64,000 nucleotides of DNA from Kaistella yonginensis. Its GTDB lineage: Bacteria; Bacteroidota; Bacteroidia; Flavobacteriales; Weeksellaceae. Below the pieces are notes generated by a model. That model had not been told where the DNA came from, searched no databases, and worked only from the letters and a program-made list of their open reading frames with translations. Location: NCBI RefSeq assembly GCF_030409525.1, contig NZ_JAUFQB010000020.1, forward strand, positions 1 to 64,000. Direction: 5' to 3'. The translations under genes were made by a program, and so were the position numbers. Numbering within the stretch: position 1 is the stretch's first letter; each line of letters begins with the position of its first letter. Below, piece by piece: positions 17,551 to 26,593 of this stretch.

Positions 17551-18315
17551 ATGAATTTAAAACTCCATAAACCGCTATGTGTCTTTGATTTAGAAACCAC
17601 AGGCGTTCAAGTTGCCAAAGATCGAATCGTAGAAATTTCTATTCTGAAAGTCAATCCCGATGCTTCTCGCGAAAGCAAAACCTGGCTGGTTAATCCGGGA
17701 ATGCCTATCCCTGCTGAATCTTCTGCGATTCATGGGATTACCGATGAAAAAGTAAAAGACGCTCCCACTTTCAAAGAAATCGCCTCAAAAGTAATGGATA
17801 TGATTGCTGGAACTGATTTAGGAGGTTTTAATTCTAACCGTTTTGATGTTCCGCTTTTGGCTGAAGAACTCTTAAGAGCAGGATTAGATTTCGATTTAAG
17901 TAAATTCAAATTGGTTGATGCGCAAACAATTTTTCATAAAATGGAACCTAGGAATCTCACGGCGGCTTATCAGTTTTACTGTAAAAAAGAATTAGAAAAC
18001 GCCCATTCCGCAGAGGCAGACGTTCTAGCAACTTTCGAAGTTTTAGATGCTCAGGTGGGACATTATGATGATTTACCAAATGATATTGCGGGTTTAAGTG
18101 AGATATCTTCGCATCATAAATTTGCAGATTTGGCTGGATTTATTGGTTTTGATAAAGATGAAAAAGAAGTTTTCAGTTTTGGAAAATATAAAGGCCAAAG
18201 AGTAAAAGAAGTTTTTCAGAAAGATTTGGGGTATTACGGCTGGATTCAAAATGCTGATTTTCCGCTTTATACGAAAAAAGTTTTGACGGGAATTCAGTTG
18301 AAAAGTAAGTTTTAA
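17551..18315 (+). CDS. DnaQ-like 3'-5' exonuclease (DEDDh)
   Basis: A 254-residue exonuclease of the DnaQ/PolC-epsilon superfamily. Motifs: CVFDLETTGV (Asp and Glu of ExoI), GGFNSNRFDVPLL (ExoII Asp) and HSAEADVLATFEVL (ExoIII His and Asp). A C-terminal FGKYKGQRVKEVF...GYYGWI segment resembles the small domain found after exonuclease domains in Bacteroidota. It may act in proofreading or DNA repair, but it is not fused to a polymerase. ATG at 17551 is preferred to 17506, which begins inside the palindromic repeat. Confidence 0.88.
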   Translation: MNLKLHKPLCVFDLETTGVQVAKDRIVEISILKVNPDASRESKTWLVNPGMPIPAESSAIHGITDEKVKDAPTFKEIASKVMDMIAGTDLGGFNSNRFDVPLLAEELLRAGLDFDLSKFKLVDAQTIFHKMEPRNLTAAYQFYCKKELENAHSAEADVLATFEVLDAQVGHYDDLPNDIAGLSEISSHHKFADLAGFIGFDKDEKEVFSFGKYKGQRVKEVFQKDLGYYGWIQNADFPLYTKKVLTGIQLKSKF

Positions 18316-18380
18316 AAGATGTACAATGTACCATGTTGGTTGTACAAAGTGCTTTTACTTGTAATTATTAAAAAAAATCT

Positions 18381-18986
18381 ATGAAAATCATTTGCATCGG
18401 CAGAAATTACGCAGAACATGCCAAAGAATTGGGAAATGAAATCCCAGAAAGTCCCGTAATTTTTATGAAACCCGATACCGCAGTGTTGAAAGGAAGCGAT
18501 TTTTATATTCCAGAATTTTCTGATGACGTTCACTATGAATTAGAAGTCGTACTGAAAATTTCGAAAGGCGGAAAATATATTTTAGAAAAAAATGCCGATA
18601 AACACTATGAAGAAATTGGTTTGGGAATTGATTTCACCGCCAGAGATTTACAAAGTAAATTAAAGGAAAAAGGTCTTCCCTGGGAATTGGCCAAAGGATT
18701 TGATGGCAGTGCAGTTCTCTCTGATTTTTTTTCGAAAGAAGATTTTAATTTAGAAAACCTCAACTTTAGTTTACTTAAAAATAAAGAGAAAGTTCAAGAT
18801 GGAAATACATCGATGATGATTTTCTCGGCAGAAAAAATAATTGCATTTGTATCGCAATACTTTACGCTGAAGGTTGGCGATTTAATCTTTACCGGAACTC
18901 CCAAAGGCGTGGGAAAAATAGAAGAGAATGATATTTTGGAAGCGTTCTTAGTAGACCAGAAAGTTTTGGAGTTGAGAATTCAATAA
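18381..18986 (+). CDS. Fumarylacetoacetate hydrolase (FAH) family protein
   Basis: A 201-residue single-domain FAH family enzyme that acts on acylpyruvate-like 2,4-diketo or hydroxydienoate substrates. Metal ligands are seen in HYELEVVLKISK and GIDFTARDLQ, and the family signature near the end is GDLIFTGTPKGVGKI. Short members resemble YcgM-type acylpyruvases, but no aromatic degradation neighbours support a substrate. Follows the exonuclease gene on the same strand with a 65-base gap. Confidence 0.9.
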   Translation: MKIICIGRNYAEHAKELGNEIPESPVIFMKPDTAVLKGSDFYIPEFSDDVHYELEVVLKISKGGKYILEKNADKHYEEIGLGIDFTARDLQSKLKEKGLPWELAKGFDGSAVLSDFFSKEDFNLENLNFSLLKNKEKVQDGNTSMMIFSAEKIIAFVSQYFTLKVGDLIFTGTPKGVGKIEENDILEAFLVDQKVLELRIQ

Positions 18987-19044
18987 TTTAGTTCTTCACG
19001 ATGTCAGTAAATAGTAGTAACTTTAAGGAACAAAATTTAAGATC

Positions 19045-19479
19045 ATGATAAATATTATTTTACCCGTAGATTTTTCAGAAGCGACCGACAAATTGCTTGA
19101 AGGTGCGCTGAAATTTGCGAAAGAAACCAACGGAAAAATATGTTTGATCCACGTGGCACCATCTGATATCGGTTTTGCGATTGGTGATATGGGGTTTCAG
19201 TATTTCCCGGAGGTTGAGCAAAATGAAATTAAGCAGGAATTAGCCCAATTAAATTCATTGGAACAGCGAATCATTGCACAAGGTGTAGATTGTGAGCACT
19301 TACTAAAGCAAGGCGTTGCCGGCGATATTATTTTGGAATATGCGAAAATTAAAAATGCCGGATATATTGTAATGGGTTCGCACGGGCGCAGCAATATGTA
19401 CGATGTTTTTGTGGGAAGTCTAACGAAAGAACTCACGAGGCGTTCGCCAATTCCTGTCTTGGTAATACCGATTCATTAA
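19045..19479 (+). CDS. Universal stress protein (UspA family)
   Basis: A 144-residue single Usp domain, cytoplasmic. The ATP-binding signature G-2x-G-9x-G(S/T) is present as GSHGRSNMYDVFVGSLTKEL, so it is of the nucleotide-binding class. The N-terminal ILPVDFSEAT carries the usual adenine-contact aspartate. Ends at a bidirectional terminator. Confidence 0.94.
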   Translation: MINIILPVDFSEATDKLLEGALKFAKETNGKICLIHVAPSDIGFAIGDMGFQYFPEVEQNEIKQELAQLNSLEQRIIAQGVDCEHLLKQGVAGDIILEYAKIKNAGYIVMGSHGRSNMYDVFVGSLTKELTRRSPIPVLVIPIH

Positions 19480-19498
19480 GAACAAATAAAAAAAACAG

Positions 19499-19532
19499 AA
19501 AATCCCGAAACTTACACAGCTTCGGGATTTTT
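19499..19532. terminator. Bidirectional intrinsic terminator
   Basis: AAAATCCCGAA (19499-19509) pairs with TTCGGGATTTT (19521-19531), with A- and T-runs outside. Shared by uspA (+) and the small membrane protein gene (-). Confidence 0.9.
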
Positions 19533-19551
19533 ATTGTAAACGGGATATCAA

Positions 19552-19788
19552 TTATTTACTTTCTTTCTTATGAATTGCCGGGTCGTAATAAGGATGATGA
19601 CCTTCCGTTGGCGAGAAATACGCCTTGTCTTTGTTACCGCCCAAAGTGCTTACCAAAACGTAACACCAATAACCGAAAATTGCTACTGCTGCAATAAACA
19701 AAATCCAATTGAGCTCATTCGCTGCAAAATCGAATAATCCGTATGACCACATAAAGAGGTCGCTTAAGAATAACCAGAAAGACGTCAT
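19552..19788 (-). CDS. Small membrane protein, DUF6341-like
   Basis: 78 residues: one membrane helix around residues 25-52 (ELNWILFIAAVAIFGYWCYVL) after an amphipathic N terminus, then a polar tail with a GHHPYYDPAIHKKE segment. It resembles the DUF6341 family that sits beside DUF6427 in Flavobacteriia, from memory. Function unknown. The gene diverges from the DUF6427 gene, with facing promoters. Confidence 0.75.
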   Translation of the reverse strand: MTSFWLFLSDLFMWSYGLFDFAANELNWILFIAAVAIFGYWCYVLVSTLGGNKDKAYFSPTEGHHPYYDPAIHKKESK

Positions 19789-19806
19789 TATTTTCCTTTT
19801 TTAAAT

Positions 19807-19814
19807 TAACTTTG
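19807..19814 (+). promoter_or_regulatory. -7 element of the DUF6427 gene
   Basis: TAACTTTG, 16 bases before the ATG at 19831. It lies only two bases from the opposing element at 19817-19824. Confidence 0.5.
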
Positions 19815-19816
19815 CA

Positions 19817-19824
19817 CAAATTTA
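19817..19824 (-). promoter_or_regulatory. -7 element of the DUF6341-like gene
   Basis: TAAATTTG on the minus strand, 28 bases before the ATG at 19788. Confidence 0.5.
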
Positions 19825-19830
19825 TAAAAA

Positions 19831-20736
19831 ATGTTTCGATTACTTTCAAAAGAAAGCAATATTTTTTCAGTTCCGGTGTACATTGGGATTCTTCTTTTAA
19901 TCGTAATTAGCTTTAATTTACTAGAATTCAATACATTAGGTTTGATTTCAGCAATAATTACTTTTGGCGGTGTTTCCTTAGGATACTTCTGTTTTAATGC
20001 AATTGCACTGAATTATCATACGCATTTGCCTTTGTTTTTATATACCATTTTTATTTTCGCCTTATACCCTGGTGATTTGGATATTGGAATCGCCGTGTCG
20101 CTTTTCACCAATTCTATAATTCTTTTGCTTTTAACCAATGATGATCGATCCATTCGCAACTCCTCGTATATTTTAGTAGGTGCAATTTTAGCGCTTAATT
20201 TCATCTTCCTGCCGACCACCTGGCCGATGTCGATTTTCGTAATCTTTCATATTATAGGAACTTCCGACCACATCAGACTACACATTTTTAGGTTATTTTT
20301 CGGGATGTCTTTGGTTGCGCTTACTTATTTCGGAATTGCCTACTTCCTGGGAATGAACTCCTGGAATCCAGCTTATTTTCCTTTCCATGAGTTTAAAATT
20401 CAACCCCATTTAGATCATCTGTTGTGGCTAAGTCCAGTAGCCCTGTTTTTGATTTATTCGGTATGGGATCATTTTATGAACTTTAACAAAAAAAGTCCGA
20501 CCAGCAGATTCAAATATACTTTTATCCTGGTTTTTGCATTGGCACAGCTTATTACCATCATTCTATATATGGGTAAAACCTTTGAGTACCTGCTTTTATT
20601 GGCGCTACCATCCTCTATCATTATAAGCAGAATGCTTCGTTTTTTTAAAAAATATTGGCTGCAAGAGCTTGGTTTATGGTTGGTCATTATTTCACTTCTT
20701 ATTTTTAAACTCTCTAGTTATTTTAATTTCTTTTAA
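19831..20736 (+). CDS. Polytopic membrane protein, DUF6427-like
   Basis: A 301-residue very hydrophobic protein with about nine membrane segments and few polar loops, for example FYLPTTWP and DHIRLHIFR. I recognise it as the DUF6427 type found in Flavobacteriia, from memory; no function is known. It is followed eight bases later by the DUF3109 gene and shares its transcript and terminator. Confidence 0.8.
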   Translation: MFRLLSKESNIFSVPVYIGILLLIVISFNLLEFNTLGLISAIITFGGVSLGYFCFNAIALNYHTHLPLFLYTIFIFALYPGDLDIGIAVSLFTNSIILLLLTNDDRSIRNSSYILVGAILALNFIFLPTTWPMSIFVIFHIIGTSDHIRLHIFRLFFGMSLVALTYFGIAYFLGMNSWNPAYFPFHEFKIQPHLDHLLWLSPVALFLIYSVWDHFMNFNKKSPTSRFKYTFILVFALAQLITIILYMGKTFEYLLLLALPSSIIISRMLRFFKKYWLQELGLWLVIISLLIFKLSSYFNFF

Positions 20737-20744
20737 TAAACAAC

Positions 20745-21329
20745 ATGATTCAAATTGACGATAAATTAATTTCTGAAGATATCTTTTCTGAAGAATTCGT
20801 ATGTAACCTCAGTAAATGCAAAGGTGCCTGCTGTGTAGAAGGTGATGTAGGAGCGCCGTTAGATAAAAGTGAGACCTTGATCCTCGAAAGAATTTTCGAT
20901 CAGGTTAAACCCTACCTTCGGCCAGAAGGGGTAGCAGCCATTGAAAAACAAGGAACTTGGGCGATTGATCCCAGCGATAATGATTTTGTGACGCCCATGG
21001 TTGAGGGCAAAGAATGTGCTTACGTGATTTTTGACGAAAAAGGCATCACCAAATGTGGAATTGAGAAAGCCTACGAAGATGGTGCAGTTGATTGGCAGAA
21101 ACCGATTTCTTGTCACCTCTATCCTATTCGGGTTGATGAATACCGCACTTTTACCGCCTTGAATTACCATAAATGGGAAATCTGCAGTGATGCTTGTACA
21201 TTGGGTCGCGAATTAAAAGTTCCCATCTACAAATTTGTAAAAACGCCACTAATCCGTAAATATGGTGAAGAATTTTACCAAACATTATGTGATGCTGCCG
21301 ATGAATGGAAAATTGAATACGGTTCTTAA
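20745..21329 (+). CDS. DUF3109 family cysteine-rich protein
   Basis: A 194-residue cytoplasmic protein with a cysteine cluster at the N terminus (CNLSKCKGACCVEGDVGAPL) and further conserved cysteines in KCGIEKAYEDG, SCHLYPIRV and WEICSDAC. The pattern resembles YkgJ-type zinc or iron-sulfur clusters, which is the usual suggestion for DUF3109. Role unknown. Co-transcribed with the DUF6427-like gene. Confidence 0.9.
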   Translation: MIQIDDKLISEDIFSEEFVCNLSKCKGACCVEGDVGAPLDKSETLILERIFDQVKPYLRPEGVAAIEKQGTWAIDPSDNDFVTPMVEGKECAYVIFDEKGITKCGIEKAYEDGAVDWQKPISCHLYPIRVDEYRTFTALNYHKWEICSDACTLGRELKVPIYKFVKTPLIRKYGEEFYQTLCDAADEWKIEYGS

Positions 21330-21345
21330 AAATAATTTGCAAAAA

Positions 21346-21384
21346 AAATCCGTCTCGCGAATTACGAGACGGATTTACTTTTTA
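21346..21384. terminator. Bidirectional intrinsic terminator
   Basis: AAATCCGTCTCG (21346-21357) pairs perfectly with CGAGACGGATTT (21365-21376). A-run upstream, T-rich downstream. Shared with the convergent M16 gene. Confidence 0.9.
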
Positions 21385-21396
21385 GATAAATTTTAA

Positions 21397-24300
21397 TTAT
21401 TTAAAGTCAGCGTCGGAAACATCTTTGTTTAGAACAAATTCCGTAACCACCATATCGATGTTTTGTCCCATGGCAGAAATTTTCATGGTTTTAGGAACTT
21501 TAATTCCGTCTACGGTCATGTATTCTGTTATGGTCATATCGCCTTGCGCAGAGGTTGATTTCAGCAATAATCCTGAATTGATGTCGAAATAGGATTTCCC
21601 ATCTTTTCCAGAAAGAATGAACGCTTCTTTACCATCCACAGCTCCTTTTTCAACCGAAGTGTAATCTGCGGCAGTCATTGATAAAGCATTAAATAATTTA
21701 GCATCTTTCATTTTATCCGTTGCGGTAGCCGGTAAATCGATCTTTTGTCCACCTTGCATGGCGTAGCCTTTTACCCCATCAAAAACAGTTACCGACTCTT
21801 GACCCATCACACTTTGGATAGATTTGGATTTGTTGCCCATTTTCTTTTCAATCACTTTAATTTCCATACCCGCCATGTTCATGGTTGCACTTGATTTAAT
21901 GGATTTCACCGCTTCCAATTTGGCTTTTCCACCCAGAGCCGCCATATAATTATTAATAACTTCTGTTGGTGTAATTGCCGCAGGAGCAGCTACAACTTTC
22001 TCTTCTTTCTTCACGCTGGCTTCCCAACCATCTTCTGGCATCAGGGTCGCTACGATTCTATCTTTCGCTAAAAATTTCTTGGCCACATTTTGAAGATCTT
22101 TTACGGTAAGCGCTTTCACTTTTGCTTCATAATTCAAGATTTCATAGCGGTCACCACCTTCTAACTGGTAATTGGCAAGATTGCTTAACCAATACGAATT
22201 TTCTTTCAGTTGGGTTCTGTCATCATTTAATTCTCCTTCTTTAAATTTATCTAGATCTTTTTGTTCCGGACCTTTATCAATAAATTTCTGGAGCTCTACA
22301 ATAGCACTTTTGGTCAATTTATCTACATTTTCTGGTCCACATGGGAACTGCAGACTGAATTGATACATTCCGTACGGAACTTTGGTCATTCCCCCTCGGG
22401 CGCCACCACCATAAATTCCACTTTCGTCTTCACGAAGTTTTTCAATCACTTTAATGGTTGCTACTTCGCCCAGAGCGCTCAACGCTAAATCATCTTTTTC
22501 ATTATAAGGTGCTTCGCCAGCAAAACTGATCACCACTAAACTTTTCGGATCCTTCCCTTTTTTGTAAACTTTATTAAAAGTTCCGGTGAGTGGGCGGTAT
22601 CCACTATCTTTAAAGGAAGTTGCTTTTCCTTTAGATGGTAGGTTTCCTAAATATTGGGTTGCAAACTCCTTCATCTTATTTTCATCGAGATTTCCGACGA
22701 AATAGAAATGGAAGTTTCCGGCATTTGCGAATTTTTCTTTATAAATGTCGTAGGCTTTTTTATAATCTGCTTTTTCCCAATCTTCCGTTAAAGGAATAAT
22801 ATTGGTAAATCGTGGATTTTTTTGCTGTAAGAATTTTGAATATTCATTAGAAAAGTAGAACTGCGGATTAGAAAGCATATTTGCGGTCATCGCAGACTGT
22901 TTATCTTTGTAAGCCGTGAATGAAGCTGGATCGTAATTTAACCCCGTAAAATAAGAGTAAATTAATTCCAGTGCCGTTCCTAGATCTTTATTGGTTGTTT
23001 TACCATTTACCCCTTCGGTTAAATTACCGATGAAAGGCGAAACGCTCACTTGCTTGCCTGCCAAATAATTGGTAATATCGGTTTTAGAAAAACCATTAAC
23101 GCCGGCTTCTGCAAGTGCAGGAAAAACGAATTGGGCTTTAACAAAATCTGCATCAGAAGCCAAAGAGCTTCCCCCTAAACTTCTGGCCGTAAATACGATT
23201 TCATCTTCTTTAAAATCGGTTTTCTTGTAGGTCACTTTCACTCCGTTATTCAAAGTTAAAGTCGTAGTTCCTAATTTAGCATCAGTTTCTGTTTTAACTA
23301 TTTTTCCCGTTGATTTGAAGGGCTTCAACAGATTCGCAATATTCGCTTTTTCTTCGTATGGCGTTAACTTGGCCAATTTAACTTCATCCATCACCTTCAA
23401 AACCTGGTTTTCTGTTGGTTGCACCAAACCGTCTTTTTTTGGACCCGTAATTACGATTACTTTACTATCATCTTTTACATAATTTTTTACAATGCTGTTC
23501 ACTTGTTCTAAGCTTACTGAAGGTAAGAAACTTTTGGTCTGCTGATATTCCCATGCAATTCCTGGAATAGGTTCTTGCTCCAGGAAACTGTTTACATACT
23601 CGCCCACCAACATTTCACTGTCGGTCTTATCACGGTTGTTATAGGTTTTTTCTAAATTAGAAAGGATTTGAGCTTTTGCTCTTTCAAGTTCTACGGCCGT
23701 AAATCCGAATTTGTTCGCACGTTCTACTTCTTCTAAAAGGACTTTCAACCCATCCAGTTGTTTTCCGTCTTTGGTTAAAGCCATTCCTTGAAAAGCTTCT
23801 TTTCCTCTGGCATAGGTTCCGCCGTGATAAACTGCTCCGTAGGTAAAAGGAGGATTGTTTGAGTTGACCATTTCCATCAAACGGTTGTTGATCATCGTTG
23901 CCGCTAAGTTTTTTACCATACTTTGGTTGTACTGCGCCACGGTTACATCCGGCTGAGATTTACCAGCATCTTTCATAATGAACTGCACACGGGAATTGGT
24001 TGCATCGGGATCGCTTTCAATCGCTACCAAGGTTTCTTTGTGGTTCGGTAAATCAAAATTCTGTCTTGGTCTTTCGTTCGTTGGGTTTTTGTAAGAACTA
24101 AAGTTGGCTTTAATTTTCTTTTCAACCTCATCCACATTAATATCACCAACAACCACCAAAGCCATTAAGTTCGGGCGGTACCAATCTTTATGGAATTTTC
24201 TTATCACATCGGGTTTAAAGTTTTCTAGAATTTCTTTTTTACCGATTGGTAAACGGTCTGCATAATGCGATTTGTATAAATATTTCGGTAAATACTGATC

Positions 24301-24819
24301 CATCATTCTTTTGTCTGGACCCAAACCGATCCGAAGTTCTTCTAAAACTACGCCTCTTTCTTTGTTGATTTCAGCATCGCTTAATGTCGCGTTAAAAGCC
24401 CAGTCTTCCATCACTTTTAATCCTGCATCAAGATTTCCTGGTTTATCTAGAGGAACGGGTAACATATACACGGTTTCATCAAAACTGGTGTAGGCATTTA
24501 AATGCTGACCAAATTTAACACCGATCGACTGTAAAAAGTCAACGAGTTTGTTGTCGGGAAAGTTTTTGGTTCCATTGAAGTTCATATGCTCCATAAAGTG
24601 AGCAAGACCTCTTTGATTATCATCTTCTAAAATAGAACCCACATTGATCGCCAAGCGAAATTCAACTTTCTTTTCTGGTTTCGTATTTTTTTTGATGTAA
24701 TACTTCATTCCGTTGGATAGTGTTCCTGTTCTTACCGCAGGGTCTACCGGAATATTTTGCGCAAATACGGTTCCCATGCTCATCACGACGAGTGTGAACC
24801 CTAATAAAATTTTCTTCAT
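21397..24819 (-). CDS. M16 family zinc protease (pitrilysin-like) with extra C-terminal domain
   Basis: A 1140-residue exported protease: signal peptide MKKILLGFTLVVMSMGTVFA, then a double M16 unit. The inverted zinc motif HxxEH is HFMEH (74-78) and the distal glutamate lies in VVLEELRIG. The second M16 half starts near residue 510 and lacks HxxEH, as usual. After about residue 945 a separate domain of some 190 residues begins (TPTEVINNYMAALGGKAKLE), resembling an outer-membrane-lipoprotein-sorting/LolA-like beta sheet fold. It should act in the periplasm on peptides. Transcribed alone. Confidence 0.9.
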   Translation of the reverse strand: MKKILLGFTLVVMSMGTVFAQNIPVDPAVRTGTLSNGMKYYIKKNTKPEKKVEFRLAINVGSILEDDNQRGLAHFMEHMNFNGTKNFPDNKLVDFLQSIGVKFGQHLNAYTSFDETVYMLPVPLDKPGNLDAGLKVMEDWAFNATLSDAEINKERGVVLEELRIGLGPDKRMMDQYLPKYLYKSHYADRLPIGKKEILENFKPDVIRKFHKDWYRPNLMALVVVGDINVDEVEKKIKANFSSYKNPTNERPRQNFDLPNHKETLVAIESDPDATNSRVQFIMKDAGKSQPDVTVAQYNQSMVKNLAATMINNRLMEMVNSNNPPFTYGAVYHGGTYARGKEAFQGMALTKDGKQLDGLKVLLEEVERANKFGFTAVELERAKAQILSNLEKTYNNRDKTDSEMLVGEYVNSFLEQEPIPGIAWEYQQTKSFLPSVSLEQVNSIVKNYVKDDSKVIVITGPKKDGLVQPTENQVLKVMDEVKLAKLTPYEEKANIANLLKPFKSTGKIVKTETDAKLGTTTLTLNNGVKVTYKKTDFKEDEIVFTARSLGGSSLASDADFVKAQFVFPALAEAGVNGFSKTDITNYLAGKQVSVSPFIGNLTEGVNGKTTNKDLGTALELIYSYFTGLNYDPASFTAYKDKQSAMTANMLSNPQFYFSNEYSKFLQQKNPRFTNIIPLTEDWEKADYKKAYDIYKEKFANAGNFHFYFVGNLDENKMKEFATQYLGNLPSKGKATSFKDSGYRPLTGTFNKVYKKGKDPKSLVVISFAGEAPYNEKDDLALSALGEVATIKVIEKLREDESGIYGGGARGGMTKVPYGMYQFSLQFPCGPENVDKLTKSAIVELQKFIDKGPEQKDLDKFKEGELNDDRTQLKENSYWLSNLANYQLEGGDRYEILNYEAKVKALTVKDLQNVAKKFLAKDRIVATLMPEDGWEASVKKEEKVVAAPAAITPTEVINNYMAALGGKAKLEAVKSIKSSATMNMAGMEIKVIEKKMGNKSKSIQSVMGQESVTVFDGVKGYAMQGGQKIDLPATATDKMKDAKLFNALSMTAADYTSVEKGAVDGKEAFILSGKDGKSYFDINSGLLLKSTSAQGDMTITEYMTVDGIKVPKTMKISAMGQNIDMVVTEFVLNKDVSDADFK

Positions 24820-25097
24820 AGTACTTTTTTGATGGGCTAAAAATAAAAATTATTTCTTTAAACCCATGTTAAATATTAGTTAATTTTAATTAAAGATCCC
24901 TAATTAAAATTAGAATGCGAAATAAGATCCTGATGCGCACTGAACTTTAATGTTTATTAGGACTGTATCAATCTACTAAAAAAAAGAAAATTTCTTCTTC
25001 TTCCGGTCTTTATGGATGTGCAATCTCATAAAAGCCCATTACAACTTCACCCTTTAGCGACTGTGAAAATTAATTTTCAGAAAATTTAAACAGGTTT
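24820..25097. other. Intergenic stretch with nothing recognised
   Basis: Upstream of the M16 gene. No exact TAnnTTTG element, no open frame with family resemblance and no long hairpin were found. Confidence 0.4.
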
Positions 25098-25134
25098 AAA
25101 AAAAAATCCGTTTCGTAATTTAACGAAACGGATT
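25098..25134 (-). terminator. Intrinsic terminator after trigger factor
   Basis: AATCCGTTTCGT (25105-25116) pairs perfectly with ACGAAACGGATT (25123-25134). A T-run of about nine follows in the minus direction. Confidence 0.92.
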
Positions 25135-25154
25135 CTATATTTACTAAATAAAAA

Positions 25155-26489
25155 TTACTTTTTCAATTCTTCCAAAAACTCATCGTGAGAAATTTTGGTT
25201 TCTTTTTTAGTTGCTTTTTCAAGGATTACATCTTTTAATTTAGCCATTCCAACTTCACCGGAAATCTGGCGAACTTGTTCTTGGTCTTTCAACATATCGG
25301 CTGCATATTTCTGTACTTCTTCATCCGGCAAATGGTGAATTCCGTACATCGCCAATTGATTTCGAACCAATTGTTCAGCTTGCGCTAAAACATCAGCATA
25401 ATCTAATTTGATGTCGTTGTCATTCATCAATTTTCCTTCGAGGATTTGATATTTCAACTGATTTTTTTCTGCTTCCAAGATTTCTTTTGCCTGCTCTTCG
25501 GAAGTTACATGTTCATTGCTGAACATTAACCATTTTACCAAGAACGTTTCCGGAAGTTTTACTTCTTCTTTTTCATTGATTTGAGCCAAAACTTTATTTA
25601 CGAAATGAACATCTGCATTTTGTTGGAAATACTCATCCAATTCCGTTTTTACTTTTTCTTTCAACTCCTCTTCCGACGTGATCGTACCTTCGCCATAAAC
25701 TTTGTCGAATAAGTCTTGGTTTAATTCTGCCAAGTTCAAGCCGAAGAAATCCTTAACCGTAACCTCAATTTGGTCGTGGTGTAAATGTTCAACTTCTTCT
25801 TTGCTAAAGCTTAATTCTTTGGTTAATTCTTCATTGTTCTCCAGATCAGCTTTAGAAACTTTTACAGATTCCTCTTTTTTCAAAGATTTCACCAAGTCAA
25901 ATGCTGCTTTTCTGGTCGCATCGATGGTGATGTTTTTTGGAGCGTGGTTGTGCTCACCTTCTGCTCCTTCTTCTACCACCTGGCTAATTTCCAAAGCTAC
26001 AGTAGAATCTTCAGCGATTTCTTCTTGAGGAACTTGCTCTGCAAAACGCTTCTGCATATTCTCAATACTTTGGTTGATTTCTTTCTCCGATGCTTCTACT
26101 TTGAAATGAGGTGCTTCGTATTTCGCTAAATCAATGCTGAATTCTGGTTCGTAACCTACTTCAAAACCAACTGAAAGTTGCTCAGCATTGTGGTCTAATT
26201 CCTCAACAGGTTGCGGAACTGGCTGACCTACCAATCTCAACTTTTTATCGGTAACATAATTGTTCAGGGCGTCTGATACTTGTTTGTTGATTTCTTCGAA
26301 AGCAATTCCTGCTTCGTATTGTTTTCTAATCATGCTCAATGGCACTTTCCCTTTTCTAAAACCAGGAACTTGCGCATTTTTTGCATAGTTGTGCAATTGC
26401 TTTTCAACTTTCTCCTTATAATCTGACTTATCTAATGTAACTGTAAGTAACGCACTTACTTCATCGTGGTTGGTCGCTGTAACGTTCAT
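25155..26489 (-). CDS. tig: Trigger factor (ribosome-associated chaperone)
   Basis: The ribosome-docking signature GFRKGKVP is at residues 43-50, in a complete N-terminal domain. The 444 residues continue with a helical C-terminal domain (about 260-440). The middle region, where enteric trigger factor has an FKBP isomerase domain, is acidic and His-rich (for example EGEHNHAPKN) and I do not see a clear FKBP active site, so isomerase activity is doubtful. Monocistronic with a TATTTTTG promoter and strong terminator. Confidence 0.93.
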   Translation of the reverse strand: MNVTATNHDEVSALLTVTLDKSDYKEKVEKQLHNYAKNAQVPGFRKGKVPLSMIRKQYEAGIAFEEINKQVSDALNNYVTDKKLRLVGQPVPQPVEELDHNAEQLSVGFEVGYEPEFSIDLAKYEAPHFKVEASEKEINQSIENMQKRFAEQVPQEEIAEDSTVALEISQVVEEGAEGEHNHAPKNITIDATRKAAFDLVKSLKKEESVKVSKADLENNEELTKELSFSKEEVEHLHHDQIEVTVKDFFGLNLAELNQDLFDKVYGEGTITSEEELKEKVKTELDEYFQQNADVHFVNKVLAQINEKEEVKLPETFLVKWLMFSNEHVTSEEQAKEILEAEKNQLKYQILEGKLMNDNDIKLDYADVLAQAEQLVRNQLAMYGIHHLPDEEVQKYAADMLKDQEQVRQISGEVGMAKLKDVILEKATKKETKISHDEFLEELKK

Positions 26490-26514
26490 TGTAATTTATT
26501 GAAAATTTAGGTTG

Positions 26515-26522
26515 CAAAAATA
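26515..26522 (-). promoter_or_regulatory. -7 element of tig
   Basis: TATTTTTG on the minus strand, 25 bases before the ATG. Confidence 0.5.
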
Positions 26523-26593
26523 GGAAATTTTTTTTGAATATTTTAAAAGGGAAATAAACTTCATCATTTCTCTTTTTTTCTTGGGGGATGTGT

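Noticed and set aside
18319-18346. TGTACAA...TTGTACA inverted repeat upstream of the FAH gene
   Set aside because: Seven-base arms with a 14-base loop and no second copy; could be a degraded repeat, but the evidence is too thin.
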